Part shown: in pieces, positions 30,097 through 38,919 of the stretch
Position numbering within the stretch: the stretch's first letter is position 1
Layout of the letters: every line of letters begins with the position of its first letter
Origin: Paludibacteraceae bacterium
GTDB taxonomy: Bacteria > Bacteroidota > Bacteroidia > Bacteroidales > Paludibacteraceae
Reading direction: 5' to 3'
DNA: 64,000 nucleotides
NCBI GenBank assembly: GCA_031292565.1
Contig: JARLGW010000012.1
Location: 372,001-436,000, forward strand
The notes under the pieces: model-generated
Databases searched by the model: none
What the model was told of the DNA's origin: nothing
The model's input: the letters and a program-made list of their open reading frames with translations, nothing else
Made by a program: the position numbers and the translations under genes

Positions 30097-30975
30097 ATGA
30101 AACGGAATATAATTACACTCGGTTTTTTATTTTATTTTATTTTATCATTTGCGCAAGTTCCTCAATCTTTCAATTATCAGGCTGCGGTAAGGGATAACAG
30201 TGGAAATATAATAGCAAATAAACAGGTTGCTATTAGAGTTTCAATTCTTGATGGTAGTGCTACCGGTACATCTGTTTACACAGAGACTTTTACCCCAACC
30301 ACCAACCAATATGGTATTATTAATTTGGCAATTGGTACAGGAACAACCTCTAATAGTTTTAGTGCCATTAGTTGGTCCAAAGGACAGTTTTTCTTGAAAA
30401 TAGAGTTGGATCCCGCGGGAGGCACCTCCTACACAACGATGGGTACAACTCAACTACTTTCTGTCCCTTTTGCTTTGCATGCAGCAACCAGTGCCACAGA
30501 CTTACATTACCCTGATGGAATGATTAATGCTGTAAGTGTTACGCAATCAATTAGTACAACTCCCTTTACAGTACCCGCAGGAAAGAATTTCTATCTTCAA
30601 GCGGCACAACAAGGATTGAAAATAAATAATGATTCAGTACGCGCTGAATATCCTCCGTTTATGATTGTAGGTGCAAATAAAGTAATAACGGGTCTTGAAA
30701 GCGGAAGTTTTATTTCCGGGTTTTATGTGGATGCCACTGTAACACCTGTATCTACGGCTTTAAACAACACTTCATATACTGTTCCAACAGGGAAAACATT
30801 GGTATTGCTCAATATTTATGATTCTGCATCAGCAACCTATTCTGCATCAACATTTAAAATTGACGGCGTAAATATTAATCCAAATGGTAATTCCTCCTGG
30901 AGTTATAATCCTTTAATATTAACCTCAGGTCATGTTATATCAGGAAAAGGATATATTAATGGTTATTTGAAATAA
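30097..30975 (+). CDS. Secreted hypothetical protein with Bacteroidetes surface-protein-type N-terminal domain
   Basis: Signal peptide; SFNYQAAVRDNSGNIIANKQVAIRVSILDG...PFALHAATSA. Confidence 0.7.
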   Translation: MKRNIITLGFLFYFILSFAQVPQSFNYQAAVRDNSGNIIANKQVAIRVSILDGSATGTSVYTETFTPTTNQYGIINLAIGTGTTSNSFSAISWSKGQFFLKIELDPAGGTSYTTMGTTQLLSVPFALHAATSATDLHYPDGMINAVSVTQSISTTPFTVPAGKNFYLQAAQQGLKINNDSVRAEYPPFMIVGANKVITGLESGSFISGFYVDATVTPVSTALNNTSYTVPTGKTLVLLNIYDSASATYSASTFKIDGVNINPNGNSSWSYNPLILTSGHVISGKGYINGYLK

Positions 30976-31108
30976 CCCACTGTATGAATTGCAATTTCAC
31001 CGAAAGTCGAAATTTTGATTTTGAGTATTAACGGATGGCAAAGCGCAGCAAAAATAGTTTCAATACGTTTTTCAATACTCTTTTATGCGTTAATTAATTG
31101 AACTCAGT

Positions 31109-31765
31109 TTGATGGAAATACATAATTTATCGGAAAATAATTCGTTGCTGAATAACTTTTTAAAAGAGATTCGTGACGTGAAAATTCAAAAAGACCCCTT
31201 GCGTTTTCGTCGAAATATGGAACGGATAGGGGAGGTGATGGCTTACGAAATAAGTAAGACATTAGCCTATGAAAAAGAAGAAGTAACCACCCCGTTGGGT
31301 ATTGCCCCAACTCATGTAGTTTCCGATCAAATTGTGCTTTCCACCGTTTTTCGCGCGGGTTTACCTTTTCATCAAGGCTTTTTGAATTACTTTGATAAAG
31401 CGGAAAATGCTTTTGTGTCGGCCTACCGACGGTATAAAGAAGATGCCTTGAACTTTGAAGTGCTGGTTGAATATATTGCAGCCCCATCCATCGAGGGGAA
31501 AACCCTTATCATTGTAGATCCGATGCTTGCCAGTGGTAGCTCGATGGAATTGGCTTATAAGGCGTTGCTGCAAAAAGGCAACCCGAAGCATATTCATGTA
31601 GCATCCGTTATTGCCAGCAAAGCGGGGGTAGATTATGTAAAAGAACATTTCTCGGACAACACTACCGTGTGGGTAGGTGCTATCGACCCAACGCTCAACG
31701 AGCATTCCTATATAGTTCCCGGTTTGGGCGATGCCGGCGATTTGGCTTTTGGATGTAAAATATAA
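31109..31765 (+). CDS. upp: Uracil phosphoribosyltransferase
   Basis: 218 aa; RMERIGEVMAYEISKTL, IIVDPMLASGSSMELA. Confidence 0.93.
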   Translation: MMEIHNLSENNSLLNNFLKEIRDVKIQKDPLRFRRNMERIGEVMAYEISKTLAYEKEEVTTPLGIAPTHVVSDQIVLSTVFRAGLPFHQGFLNYFDKAENAFVSAYRRYKEDALNFEVLVEYIAAPSIEGKTLIIVDPMLASGSSMELAYKALLQKGNPKHIHVASVIASKAGVDYVKEHFSDNTTVWVGAIDPTLNEHSYIVPGLGDAGDLAFGCKI

Positions 31766-31778
31766 AACTGAGATTCTT

Positions 31779-32165
31779 ATGATCCTTCTTAAATATTGGA
31801 AATCGATACTGGTTTCGTGCGTTGTTTTTTATATCTCGGTTATCCCTATACCTCCGGTTAAAATGGTTGACCATATTCCCTATTTCGATAAGATGGTTCA
31901 TTTTGGCATGTATTTTACCCTTGCCTCCTCTCTGTTTCTCGATTTTATCAGTACCTCGCTCTCTTTATCCTGGATAAAAAAGGTAGCTCTTATTGTTATA
32001 ATCCCTTCTCTTTATGGCGGGCTGATTGAAATTCTGCAAGGAGCCTATTTCCCTCCACGAAGTGCCGAATGGAGTGATTTTTTTGCCGATTGTTTCGGGT
32101 CGTTAGTTGCCTATCTTATTTGCAACAAATGGCTGCTTCTTAAGCTGCAACGCGATTCTGCATGA
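31779..32165 (+). CDS. VanZ-like membrane protein
   Basis: IPYFDKMVHFGMYFTLASSLF and LIEILQGAYFPPRSAEWSDFFADCFGSL; start chosen at MILLKYW. Confidence 0.8.
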   Translation: MILLKYWKSILVSCVVFYISVIPIPPVKMVDHIPYFDKMVHFGMYFTLASSLFLDFISTSLSLSWIKKVALIVIIPSLYGGLIEILQGAYFPPRSAEWSDFFADCFGSLVAYLICNKWLLLKLQRDSA

Positions 32166-33274
32166 TAGGCAGTACCCTTCAATACGAAATAGGGGTTACC
32201 CTAATTAAAGGTATTGGACCCGTGTTGGCAAAGAACCTGATTGCTTATTTAGGCAGTGCCGAAGCCGTGTTTAAAGAAACGCAGGCTAACCTGGCTAAAA
32301 TACCCGAAATAGGCCCCGTGCTATCCCGACAGATTGTGGATCAGCAGGTGCTTAAACGAGCGGAAAAAGAAATAGCATTCATCCAAAAGAATAATATTCA
32401 AACCTATTTTTATACAGATAAGGGCTATCCCTATCGGCTGAAGGAATGTACCGATGCTCCAGTGATACTCTACTCCAAAGGAAATGCGGATTTAAACGTA
32501 CTCCGTTTGGTTGGCGTGGTGGGCACTCGTAAGGTAACTGAGTATGGTAAAGATTTGTGCAATTCTTTTATAAACGATTTGGCGGCACTATCGCCCGGCA
32601 CTACGATTGTAAGTGGATTAGCCTACGGAGTTGACATTTGTGCACACAAAGCTGCCATAAATGCAAGCTTGCCCACTATTGGCGTAGGGCATGGGTTGGA
32701 TCGCATCTATCCGTTAAGCCACCGACCTACGGCTGTAAAGATGCTGGAACAGGGTGGCCTACTAACCGAATATCTTACCGAAACAAATCCCGACCGACCT
32801 AATTTTGTACAGCGCAACCGTATCGTGGCAGGTATGTGTGATGCCCTATTGGTAGTAGAGTCGGGCGAAAAAGGTGGTTCACTTATCACGGCCAACATGG
32901 CACAGTCCTACAACCGGGATGTATTTGCTTTTCCTGGCAGGGTAGGCGATGAGCATTCCATCGGGTGCAATGCTTTGATAAAAACCAATAAGGCGGGGTT
33001 GATAGAATCGGCTTCCGATTTTATCAATGCCATGGGTTGGGAATCCGTTGCTCACAAGAAACAGGCGGTACAGCCCAGCTTATTTTTTACTGATCTCAGC
33101 GAAGAAGAGCAACAGGTGGTGGATTGTTTACGCGAAGAGGCCGGCTTGCAATTAAATCAATTGGCTATTAACATGGGTATTGCTGTGAGTAAAGCGTCAG
33201 CGATGTTACTCGAAATGGAATTTAAAGGAATAGTAAAATGCCTTCCGGGAAGTTTGTACAAGCTAAGGGTATAA
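32162..33274 (+). CDS. dprA: DNA processing protein DprA
   Basis: 370 aa; VGTRKVTEYGKDL, TIVSGLAYGVDICAHKAA, PLSHRPTAVKM, FPGRVGDEHSIGCNALI. Confidence 0.95.
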   Translation: MIGSTLQYEIGVTLIKGIGPVLAKNLIAYLGSAEAVFKETQANLAKIPEIGPVLSRQIVDQQVLKRAEKEIAFIQKNNIQTYFYTDKGYPYRLKECTDAPVILYSKGNADLNVLRLVGVVGTRKVTEYGKDLCNSFINDLAALSPGTTIVSGLAYGVDICAHKAAINASLPTIGVGHGLDRIYPLSHRPTAVKMLEQGGLLTEYLTETNPDRPNFVQRNRIVAGMCDALLVVESGEKGGSLITANMAQSYNRDVFAFPGRVGDEHSIGCNALIKTNKAGLIESASDFINAMGWESVAHKKQAVQPSLFFTDLSEEEQQVVDCLREEAGLQLNQLAINMGIAVSKASAMLLEMEFKGIVKCLPGSLYKLRV

Positions 33275-33324
33275 ATTAGCCATAAGCCAACTATAATTCT
33301 CATCTAAATTTTAAGCGAAGTTGT

Positions 33325-33397
33325 ATAAAACAACAAAGCGAGCTAACCACGCTTGGCTGCTCGCTTTATAACCTTAAATCTAATACTATGAAAAACA
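33325..33397 (-). ncRNA. Candidate small RNA (conserved-looking 5' segment followed by terminator hairpin)
   Basis: On minus strand: TTATCTTTGC promoter-like box, then CACTGTGTTTTTCATAGTATTAGATTTAAGGTTAT, then AAAGCGAGC...GCTCGCTTT hairpin (33335-33367) followed by T-rich GTTGTTTTA; no ORF. Confidence 0.5.
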
Positions 33398-33568
33398 CAG
33401 TGCAAAGATAACGGGTTTTATGTTTTAAAACACTCTTATTTGGTTAACGATAGTTAATTCGATGTTTTATAACATACTTTCACAGTTACAACCGTTAGGT
33501 TTTATTAAAACAACTGATCGATAGTAAGTTGCATGAATTCCACTTTAATGCTAATTCTTAATTCCGTG

Positions 33569-34537
33569 TTAAAATGCGGAAGGTTTCAATTTCAGCCCGG
33601 TAGTTTCGTCCAACCCAAACAACAAATTCATGTTTTGCACCGCTTGACCGGCTGCTCCTTTTAATAAATTATCTATCATGGAAATGATGAATAGTTTATT
33701 CCCGTGTTTTTCTACATGTACCAAGCCTTTATTCGTATTTACCACCTGTTTCAAATCAATATTGCTATCCGAAACAAAAGTAAAAGCTGCATCGGCATAA
33801 AAATCCTTGTACAGTTTTGTAGCCTCATCCAAGCTTAAATCGCAATCGGTGTAAGCCGAAACAAATATTCCACGGGCAAAATTACCTCTCACGGGAATAA
33901 AGTTGATAGCTGCCTTGAAATCGGGTTGTAATTGTTTCACTGATTGTGTAACTTCACCTAGGTGCTGGTGCTCAAAAGCCTTATAAACCGAAATGTTATC
34001 ATTCCGCCAGCTAAAATGCGAGGTACTCGATGGCTTCTGTCCGGCTCCGGTAGAACCCGTTATCCCGTTTACATGCACTTCCGAGGTTAGCAAGCCTGCT
34101 TTTGCCAAGGGTAGTATAGCCAACTGAATAGCCGTGGCAAAACAGCCGGGGTTAGCCACCCGTTGAGCCTTTTGTATGCGAGTCTTGTTTAGTTCGGGCA
34201 GCCCGTACACGAAACTGTGTTCGGGGTTTTCCTGCCGATAGTCGGTAGATAAGTCCACGATCTTTAACCCTTCGGGAACAACGTTGCTGTCCAAAAACTT
34301 TTTCGTGTCACCATGAGCTGTGCAGAAGAACAGCACATCAATGTCCTCAAAAGGAAGCTTATCGGTGAACACCAAATCCGTTTCACCAATCAGTCCCGTG
34401 TGTACCGAGGTTATTTTATTCCCGGCGTTGCTATTGCTATTCACAAATGTGATTTCCACGCTAGGATGGTTAATCAGCAAGCGTAGCAATTCGCCGGCTG
34501 TATATCCTGCACCTCCTATAATTCCTACTTTTATCAT
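33569..34537 (-). CDS. argC: N-acetyl-gamma-glutamyl-phosphate reductase
   Basis: VGIIGGAGYTAGELLRLLINHP, VANPGCFATAIQLA. Confidence 0.96.
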   Translation of the reverse strand: MIKVGIIGGAGYTAGELLRLLINHPSVEITFVNSNSNAGNKITSVHTGLIGETDLVFTDKLPFEDIDVLFFCTAHGDTKKFLDSNVVPEGLKIVDLSTDYRQENPEHSFVYGLPELNKTRIQKAQRVANPGCFATAIQLAILPLAKAGLLTSEVHVNGITGSTGAGQKPSSTSHFSWRNDNISVYKAFEHQHLGEVTQSVKQLQPDFKAAINFIPVRGNFARGIFVSAYTDCDLSLDEATKLYKDFYADAAFTFVSDSNIDLKQVVNTNKGLVHVEKHGNKLFIISMIDNLLKGAAGQAVQNMNLLFGLDETTGLKLKPSAF

Positions 34538-34552
34538 AGCATTTTACTTTTA

Positions 34553-35227
34553 TTATTCCAATATATCAGGTCTTAATCGTTTTGTTCGCTCTATGGCTTG
34601 ATCCAATTCCCATTCCCTAATTTTGCGTTCGTGCCCGGACAATAGTATATCCGGCACCTTCCAACCCTTGTATTCTGCCGGGCGGGTATATACGGGAGGA
34701 GCCAGCAGGTTGTCCTGAAAGCTGTCCGATAGAGCCGATTGCTCGTCGCCAATAGCACCGGGTATCACCCTTACCACGGCATCGGTTATCATAGCTGCCG
34801 GAAGCTCTCCACCGGTTAGCACAAAATCGCCGATGGATATTTCCTTGGTAATCAAATGTTCCCGTATGCGGTAATCCACTCCTTTATAATGTCCGCAAAG
34901 AATAATCAAGTTCTTTTTGAGCGAGAGGTTGTTGGCCATTTTCTGGTCGAACTTTTCGCCATCGGGCGAGGTATAAATTATTTCATCATATTCCCGTTCG
35001 GCTTTCAGCTTACTTATCACTAGGTCGATAGGCTCAATCTGCATCACCATGCCGGCACCGCCTCCAAAAGCGTAATCGTCCACCCTGTTTTGTTTGTTCG
35101 TGGAGTAATCGCGCAGGTGGTGGATATGGATTTCCGCCAAACCCTTGTCTTGCGCCCGCTTCACGATGGAGTGAGATAAAGACCCTTCAATCAGCTCCGG
35201 CAGAACAGTAATAATGTCTATACGCAT
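34553..35227 (-). CDS. trmD: tRNA (guanine-N1)-methyltransferase
   Basis: [59 protein letters not shown]; start chosen at MRIDIIT (ORF track gives 35263). Confidence 0.96.
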   Translation of the reverse strand: MRIDIITVLPELIEGSLSHSIVKRAQDKGLAEIHIHHLRDYSTNKQNRVDDYAFGGGAGMVMQIEPIDLVISKLKAEREYDEIIYTSPDGEKFDQKMANNLSLKKNLIILCGHYKGVDYRIREHLITKEISIGDFVLTGGELPAAMITDAVVRVIPGAIGDEQSALSDSFQDNLLAPPVYTRPAEYKGWKVPDILLSGHERKIREWELDQAIERTKRLRPDILE

Positions 35228-35266
35228 ACGTTTGGATTTTTCAACTACAAAGATAATCTTCAATTA

Positions 35267-35298
35267 GCTAATATGCTAATTAGCAAATTGGCTAATTA
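35267..35298. repeat. Degenerate 8-bp tandem repeat (GCTAATTA-type) x4
   Basis: GCTAATAT GCTAATTA GCAAATTG GCTAATTA. Confidence 0.8.
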
Positions 35299-35338
35299 AA
35301 TGTCTTTTCTCTTTGTTCTAATATCTTTGCTCTTAAAT

Positions 35339-36085
35339 TTACGCAATCTTCATTGTCATTTTCACATCCGCTTTGGGGCGGTCGTTCTGAGTGGTTTCCA
35401 CGGCGGCTATTTTGTCAATAATGTCCAAGCCTTCTATCACCTCGCCAAACACGGTGTATTCGTTGTCCAAGAATGGAGTTCCACCCACCGTGGTATAAGC
35501 CTCGCGTTGTTCGGCGGTAAACGGTACTCCTTTTTTGCCTGCAAATTCGGCTTCCAACACGGCCACCATCTCATCACGCAAAGCATCCAGCCCGGCCTGA
35601 TCTCTAGCCATACGAAACGCTTTTACTTCGGCTGCTTTTTCGCTCACCAGCTCCTCGAAGCGTTTTTGTTTAGCTCCGTTTAAAGCCGCCTTTTCCATTT
35701 TATCTAGTTCGGCATCAGAGTGAACCTTACCTTGCACCAAATAAAACTGACAGCCCGATGAGGCTTTCTTGGGGTTCATCTGGTCGCCCTGACGAGCGGC
35801 AGATAAGGCTCCTTTTTTATGAAAATATTGTGGGTACACAAATTCGGCGGGGATGGTGTAGCCCACGTCTCCCGCACCAAGGTTTTTCCCGGCGGGAGCA
35901 TTTTTGCTATCCGGGTCGCCACCCTGAATCATAAAATCCTGAATCACCCGATGAAAAAGCAGGTCGTTGTAAAAACCCTTTTCTACCAGTTTGATAAAGT
36001 TATCGCGGTGTTGAGGCGTTTCGTTGTAAAGTTTGAATTTTATTTCTCCAAAGGAGGTTGATAGTGAGATAATTGTTTCGCTCAT
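35339..36085 (-). CDS. Peptidyl-prolyl cis-trans isomerase (cyclophilin type)
   Basis: GDPDSKNAPAG, SGCQFYLVQG, FGEVIEGLDIIDKIA cyclophilin motifs with an inserted segment. Confidence 0.93.
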   Translation of the reverse strand: MSETIISLSTSFGEIKFKLYNETPQHRDNFIKLVEKGFYNDLLFHRVIQDFMIQGGDPDSKNAPAGKNLGAGDVGYTIPAEFVYPQYFHKKGALSAARQGDQMNPKKASSGCQFYLVQGKVHSDAELDKMEKAALNGAKQKRFEELVSEKAAEVKAFRMARDQAGLDALRDEMVAVLEAEFAGKKGVPFTAEQREAYTTVGGTPFLDNEYTVFGEVIEGLDIIDKIAAVETTQNDRPKADVKMTMKIA

Positions 36086-36098
36086 AATATGTTATTTG

Positions 36099-37058
36099 TT
36101 AGTTAATATAATGATAGGTAGTGGTTCGTCCGTCTCCCTTTTTTAGCAAGATGTTGTCTGTTGTGGCTTGTTTCAAATCCCTACTGGCTGTTGCCGTGGA
36201 AATTCCTTTAAAATGCCGCAGGTAATCCGAACGGCTAAATGCCTTCTGTCCGATGTAGGTTTTAAATAATTCTATTCTGTCCGTGGTTGTTACATGTATG
36301 TTTTGCCCTTGTAGCAACTCATCCAAACTGGCATCTATGATCCCTAATAAGAATTCGATAAAAGGTGTGGAGCTGCCCAAGCTATCGGCTTTTCCCAACA
36401 CTTCGTAATAGCTCGCCTGATTCTTTTTTATCAACGATTCTATGGGCAAAAATTCAAACACGGGGTTCACCGTGCGTAATATAACCGTTTGCCAGAGCCT
36501 TCCCATCCGCCCGTTGCCATCCGTGAACGGGTGGATAAATTCAAATTCGTAATGAAACACGCAACTTTTTATCAGCAGGATGTCTGGGTCGTTTTCTAAA
36601 TAATCGAACAAATCATGGAGTAATGGCGATAGCATTTCACTTGGAGGAGCCAAATGAGTAATAGCTTCGCCACGGGCTATGCCCACGGCTGTGGTGCGCA
36701 GCTTTCCGGCTTTGCCTACCAACCCGTGCATCAACGTTTGATGTGCTTGAAGCAAGGCGTCCAGTCGGAATGGGTTGTATTCCCCAATTCGTTCGTAAGC
36801 CGCGATGGCATTTTTCACTTCCAGTATATCTTTTTCGGGAGCAAGCACGTGCTTATTTTCCAACACCGCCGTTACTTGTTCTATGGTAAGCGTGTTACCT
36901 TCTATTTCCAGCGATGATTGTATGGTGCGCACGCGGTTCTTCTTTCGCAGTTCGGTGGGAGCCTTATGCAAAAATGCGGATTTAACCTCCCCCAGTTTCT
37001 CTGAAATAGAGGAGGTTAGCGATAATATTTGCGGGGTGATTTGATAAGGCGGCTTCAT
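36099..37058 (-). CDS. Fic family protein (intact motif) with C-terminal HTH-like region
   Basis: HPFTDGNGRMGR catalytic motif, SLEIEGN inhibitory-type motif, C-terminal DYLRHFKGISTATASRDLKQATTDNILLKKGDGRTTTYHY. Confidence 0.92.
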   Translation of the reverse strand: MKPPYQITPQILSLTSSISEKLGEVKSAFLHKAPTELRKKNRVRTIQSSLEIEGNTLTIEQVTAVLENKHVLAPEKDILEVKNAIAAYERIGEYNPFRLDALLQAHQTLMHGLVGKAGKLRTTAVGIARGEAITHLAPPSEMLSPLLHDLFDYLENDPDILLIKSCVFHYEFEFIHPFTDGNGRMGRLWQTVILRTVNPVFEFLPIESLIKKNQASYYEVLGKADSLGSSTPFIEFLLGIIDASLDELLQGQNIHVTTTDRIELFKTYIGQKAFSRSDYLRHFKGISTATASRDLKQATTDNILLKKGDGRTTTYHYIN

Positions 37059-37238
37059 CGGCTGATAGTATCATTTGATAGCATCAAAGGTACGGATAGT
37101 TTTCCGATTAGAAAAATCGGAGCGCAAAGTTACACATCCTTAGCCGGATTGGCAAGGAGAAATTTACAGCTTGAGTTCAGTCACAGGGTGCGGCATCCTC
37201 GTTTAGGTAGTGGAGGGTATAGATATTATCAGAGAGAG

Positions 37239-37432
37239 CAGCCTGAAAGGCTACTTTAGTTCAGCCCAAGGCAAGCGAAGCGACACCTTGGGTTACATGT
37301 CAATGAGTATTTTTGCAGGCTGTAAGCCTAGGTTAACAGTTATATTAAGTTGTCCTTACAGGACGCTGGGTTTTGGCTTGTCTATTTCCCAAGGTGTTGC
37401 CTTGGGCTGAAATAAATTGGGCTTTCAGCCTG
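37239..37432. repeat. Palindromic intergenic repeat element (two inverted arms of related sequence)
   Basis: Left arm CAGCCTGAAAGGCTACTTTAGTTCAGCCCAAGGCAAGCGAAGCGACACCTTGGG; right arm (reverse complement) CAGGCTGAAAGCCCAATTTATTTCAGCCCAAGGCAACACCTTGGG; inner hairpins AGGCTGTAAGCCT and GTCCTTACAGGAC. Confidence 0.75.
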
Positions 37433-37477
37433 AAAACATATTTTATGTGAATTGAAAAATCTATTTTGACGAAAAAA

Positions 37478-38698
37478 TTATCTTTTATCAAAATGAAAAG
37501 CCATAATTTCGACCTGAACTTCTTTGTTTTTGTCTTGAGGTAAATGAAAAATATAAGAAAAGGAGGATTCACCTCTAGCTTTTAAGGTTCGAATATAATA
37601 AGGATGATTTAGAGTTTCTGATTTGATAACATCAAGAACATTTGTAAAATCGACATTATCGACGAAGAGAATAACTGCTACTTTCGAATCTCGCCAAGTT
37701 AAGTATCTATCAAAAAGTTGTGAGATTGCTTTTATATATTCTGACTGTCCATGCCAAAATTTACATTCAGCTATAAATAAATTGGTTCCGTCTTCTGCGT
37801 ATTTAAGAATTATATCAGCTTTTCCACTTCGATTAAATGTTTCACCAGTGGCTGTAGTTCCTTCGTATCTAGTTTCTAATATAAATAGAAATTGATCTCT
37901 GATCCCTTCCTCATCTTTACCAATATATAATGCAGGTTTTTTCTCCATGCTTTTCCCTGAATTATAAATAACGGTTAATATATCATTATACATTTCTTGA
38001 CTCATAGATGGTACAGAATTAAATTCTTTACCTTTTGAAATTTGAGGTTGAGAAATTATTTTTTTCTTTAATACGGGTGCTGAAAAGATTGCTTCTGTAT
38101 CTGAATTTGTTTTTACATTTATTGCTGCAAAAAAATCATTTTCACTTTTATATTTATTTTTTTCCTGTAAAAACATTGAACGAACAGTATTTTCAAAAGA
38201 AGAATTAAAGTTCGCAATATTTTTATTAAGATTATCAATATTGGCAAATGCACTTGAGTAACACTGAGATTTAATTTGTTTAAATTCTTCCGGATCTTGT
38301 TTGTATATTTTAAATGTAAAAGAAACTCTATTTGAACTATTATCTATTTCAAGAGGATAAGAAGTTAATGTGTAAGGATTAGATTGAACTCTAAACAAAA
38401 TTGCAGATCCACTAAATTGATATGTTATAGTAAAAATGTATACATCGCTAATATAATACCGACCAAACATATCTTTTCGTTCCTCCTTGCTAGTAATGGG
38501 ATCTGAAATCAATTCTGATTCATTGATAACTTTTAAAGGTTCAAGGTTGTATTTATTAATTAAATAATCAAGATATTCATTTTCATCAACTTTTAGAATA
38601 TAATCTTTACTTTTTGATAGTATTTCTTGTTTTATAGTATTATACCATATCTCAGGAAATTCCAGCCCTCTTATTTCGCTAAATGATTCTACTCTCAT
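37478..38698 (-). CDS. Uncharacterised protein with C-terminal PD-(D/E)XK nuclease-like domain
   Basis: 406 aa; C-terminal EEGIRDQFLFILETRYEGTTATGETFNRSGKADIILKYAEDGTNLFIAECKFWHGQSEY: D (GKADI) followed by ExK (AECK). Confidence 0.75.
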   Translation of the reverse strand: MRVESFSEIRGLEFPEIWYNTIKQEILSKSKDYILKVDENEYLDYLINKYNLEPLKVINESELISDPITSKEERKDMFGRYYISDVYIFTITYQFSGSAILFRVQSNPYTLTSYPLEIDNSSNRVSFTFKIYKQDPEEFKQIKSQCYSSAFANIDNLNKNIANFNSSFENTVRSMFLQEKNKYKSENDFFAAINVKTNSDTEAIFSAPVLKKKIISQPQISKGKEFNSVPSMSQEMYNDILTVIYNSGKSMEKKPALYIGKDEEGIRDQFLFILETRYEGTTATGETFNRSGKADIILKYAEDGTNLFIAECKFWHGQSEYIKAISQLFDRYLTWRDSKVAVILFVDNVDFTNVLDVIKSETLNHPYYIRTLKARGESSFSYIFHLPQDKNKEVQVEIMAFHFDKR

Positions 38699-38824
38699 GT
38701 TTTCTAATGTATTTGATATTTTATATTATTGTGAATGTCTGTGTGAGGCAAATGTTTTATATCTTCTTCAAATATAAATACTCCTATCTAAACTTAATGC
38801 AATTTATCTATTTAATTTTCTTTC

Positions 38825-38857
38825 AGACCTTCCATATCTTGAAGATATGGAAGGTCT
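38825..38857. repeat. Perfect 15-bp inverted repeat upstream of second fic gene
   Basis: AGACCTTCCATATCT TGA AGATATGGAAGGTCT. Confidence 0.85.
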
Positions 38858-38919
38858 TATGAAATTTGTCATTTTTCCGACAAACAAATTCTTCCCCAAG
38901 TCTTTATTTTTGGACAATT

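Noticed and set aside
33275-33568. dprA-argC gap as a tRNA or 6S/tmRNA gene
   Set aside because: No cloverleaf, T-arm consensus or tag ORF; only the short leader plus hairpin (reported as a candidate sRNA) is supported.
35318-35330. Plus-strand TATCTTTG box pointing into the cyclophilin gene as an antisense promoter
   Set aside because: A short motif in AT-rich DNA occurs often by chance; no supporting RNA structure or ORF.
36099-37058. Fic + neighbouring ORFs as a classical Fic toxin-antitoxin pair
   Set aside because: No small FicA-like antitoxin ORF adjacent; the intact Fic has its own internal SLEIEGN-type inhibitory motif.
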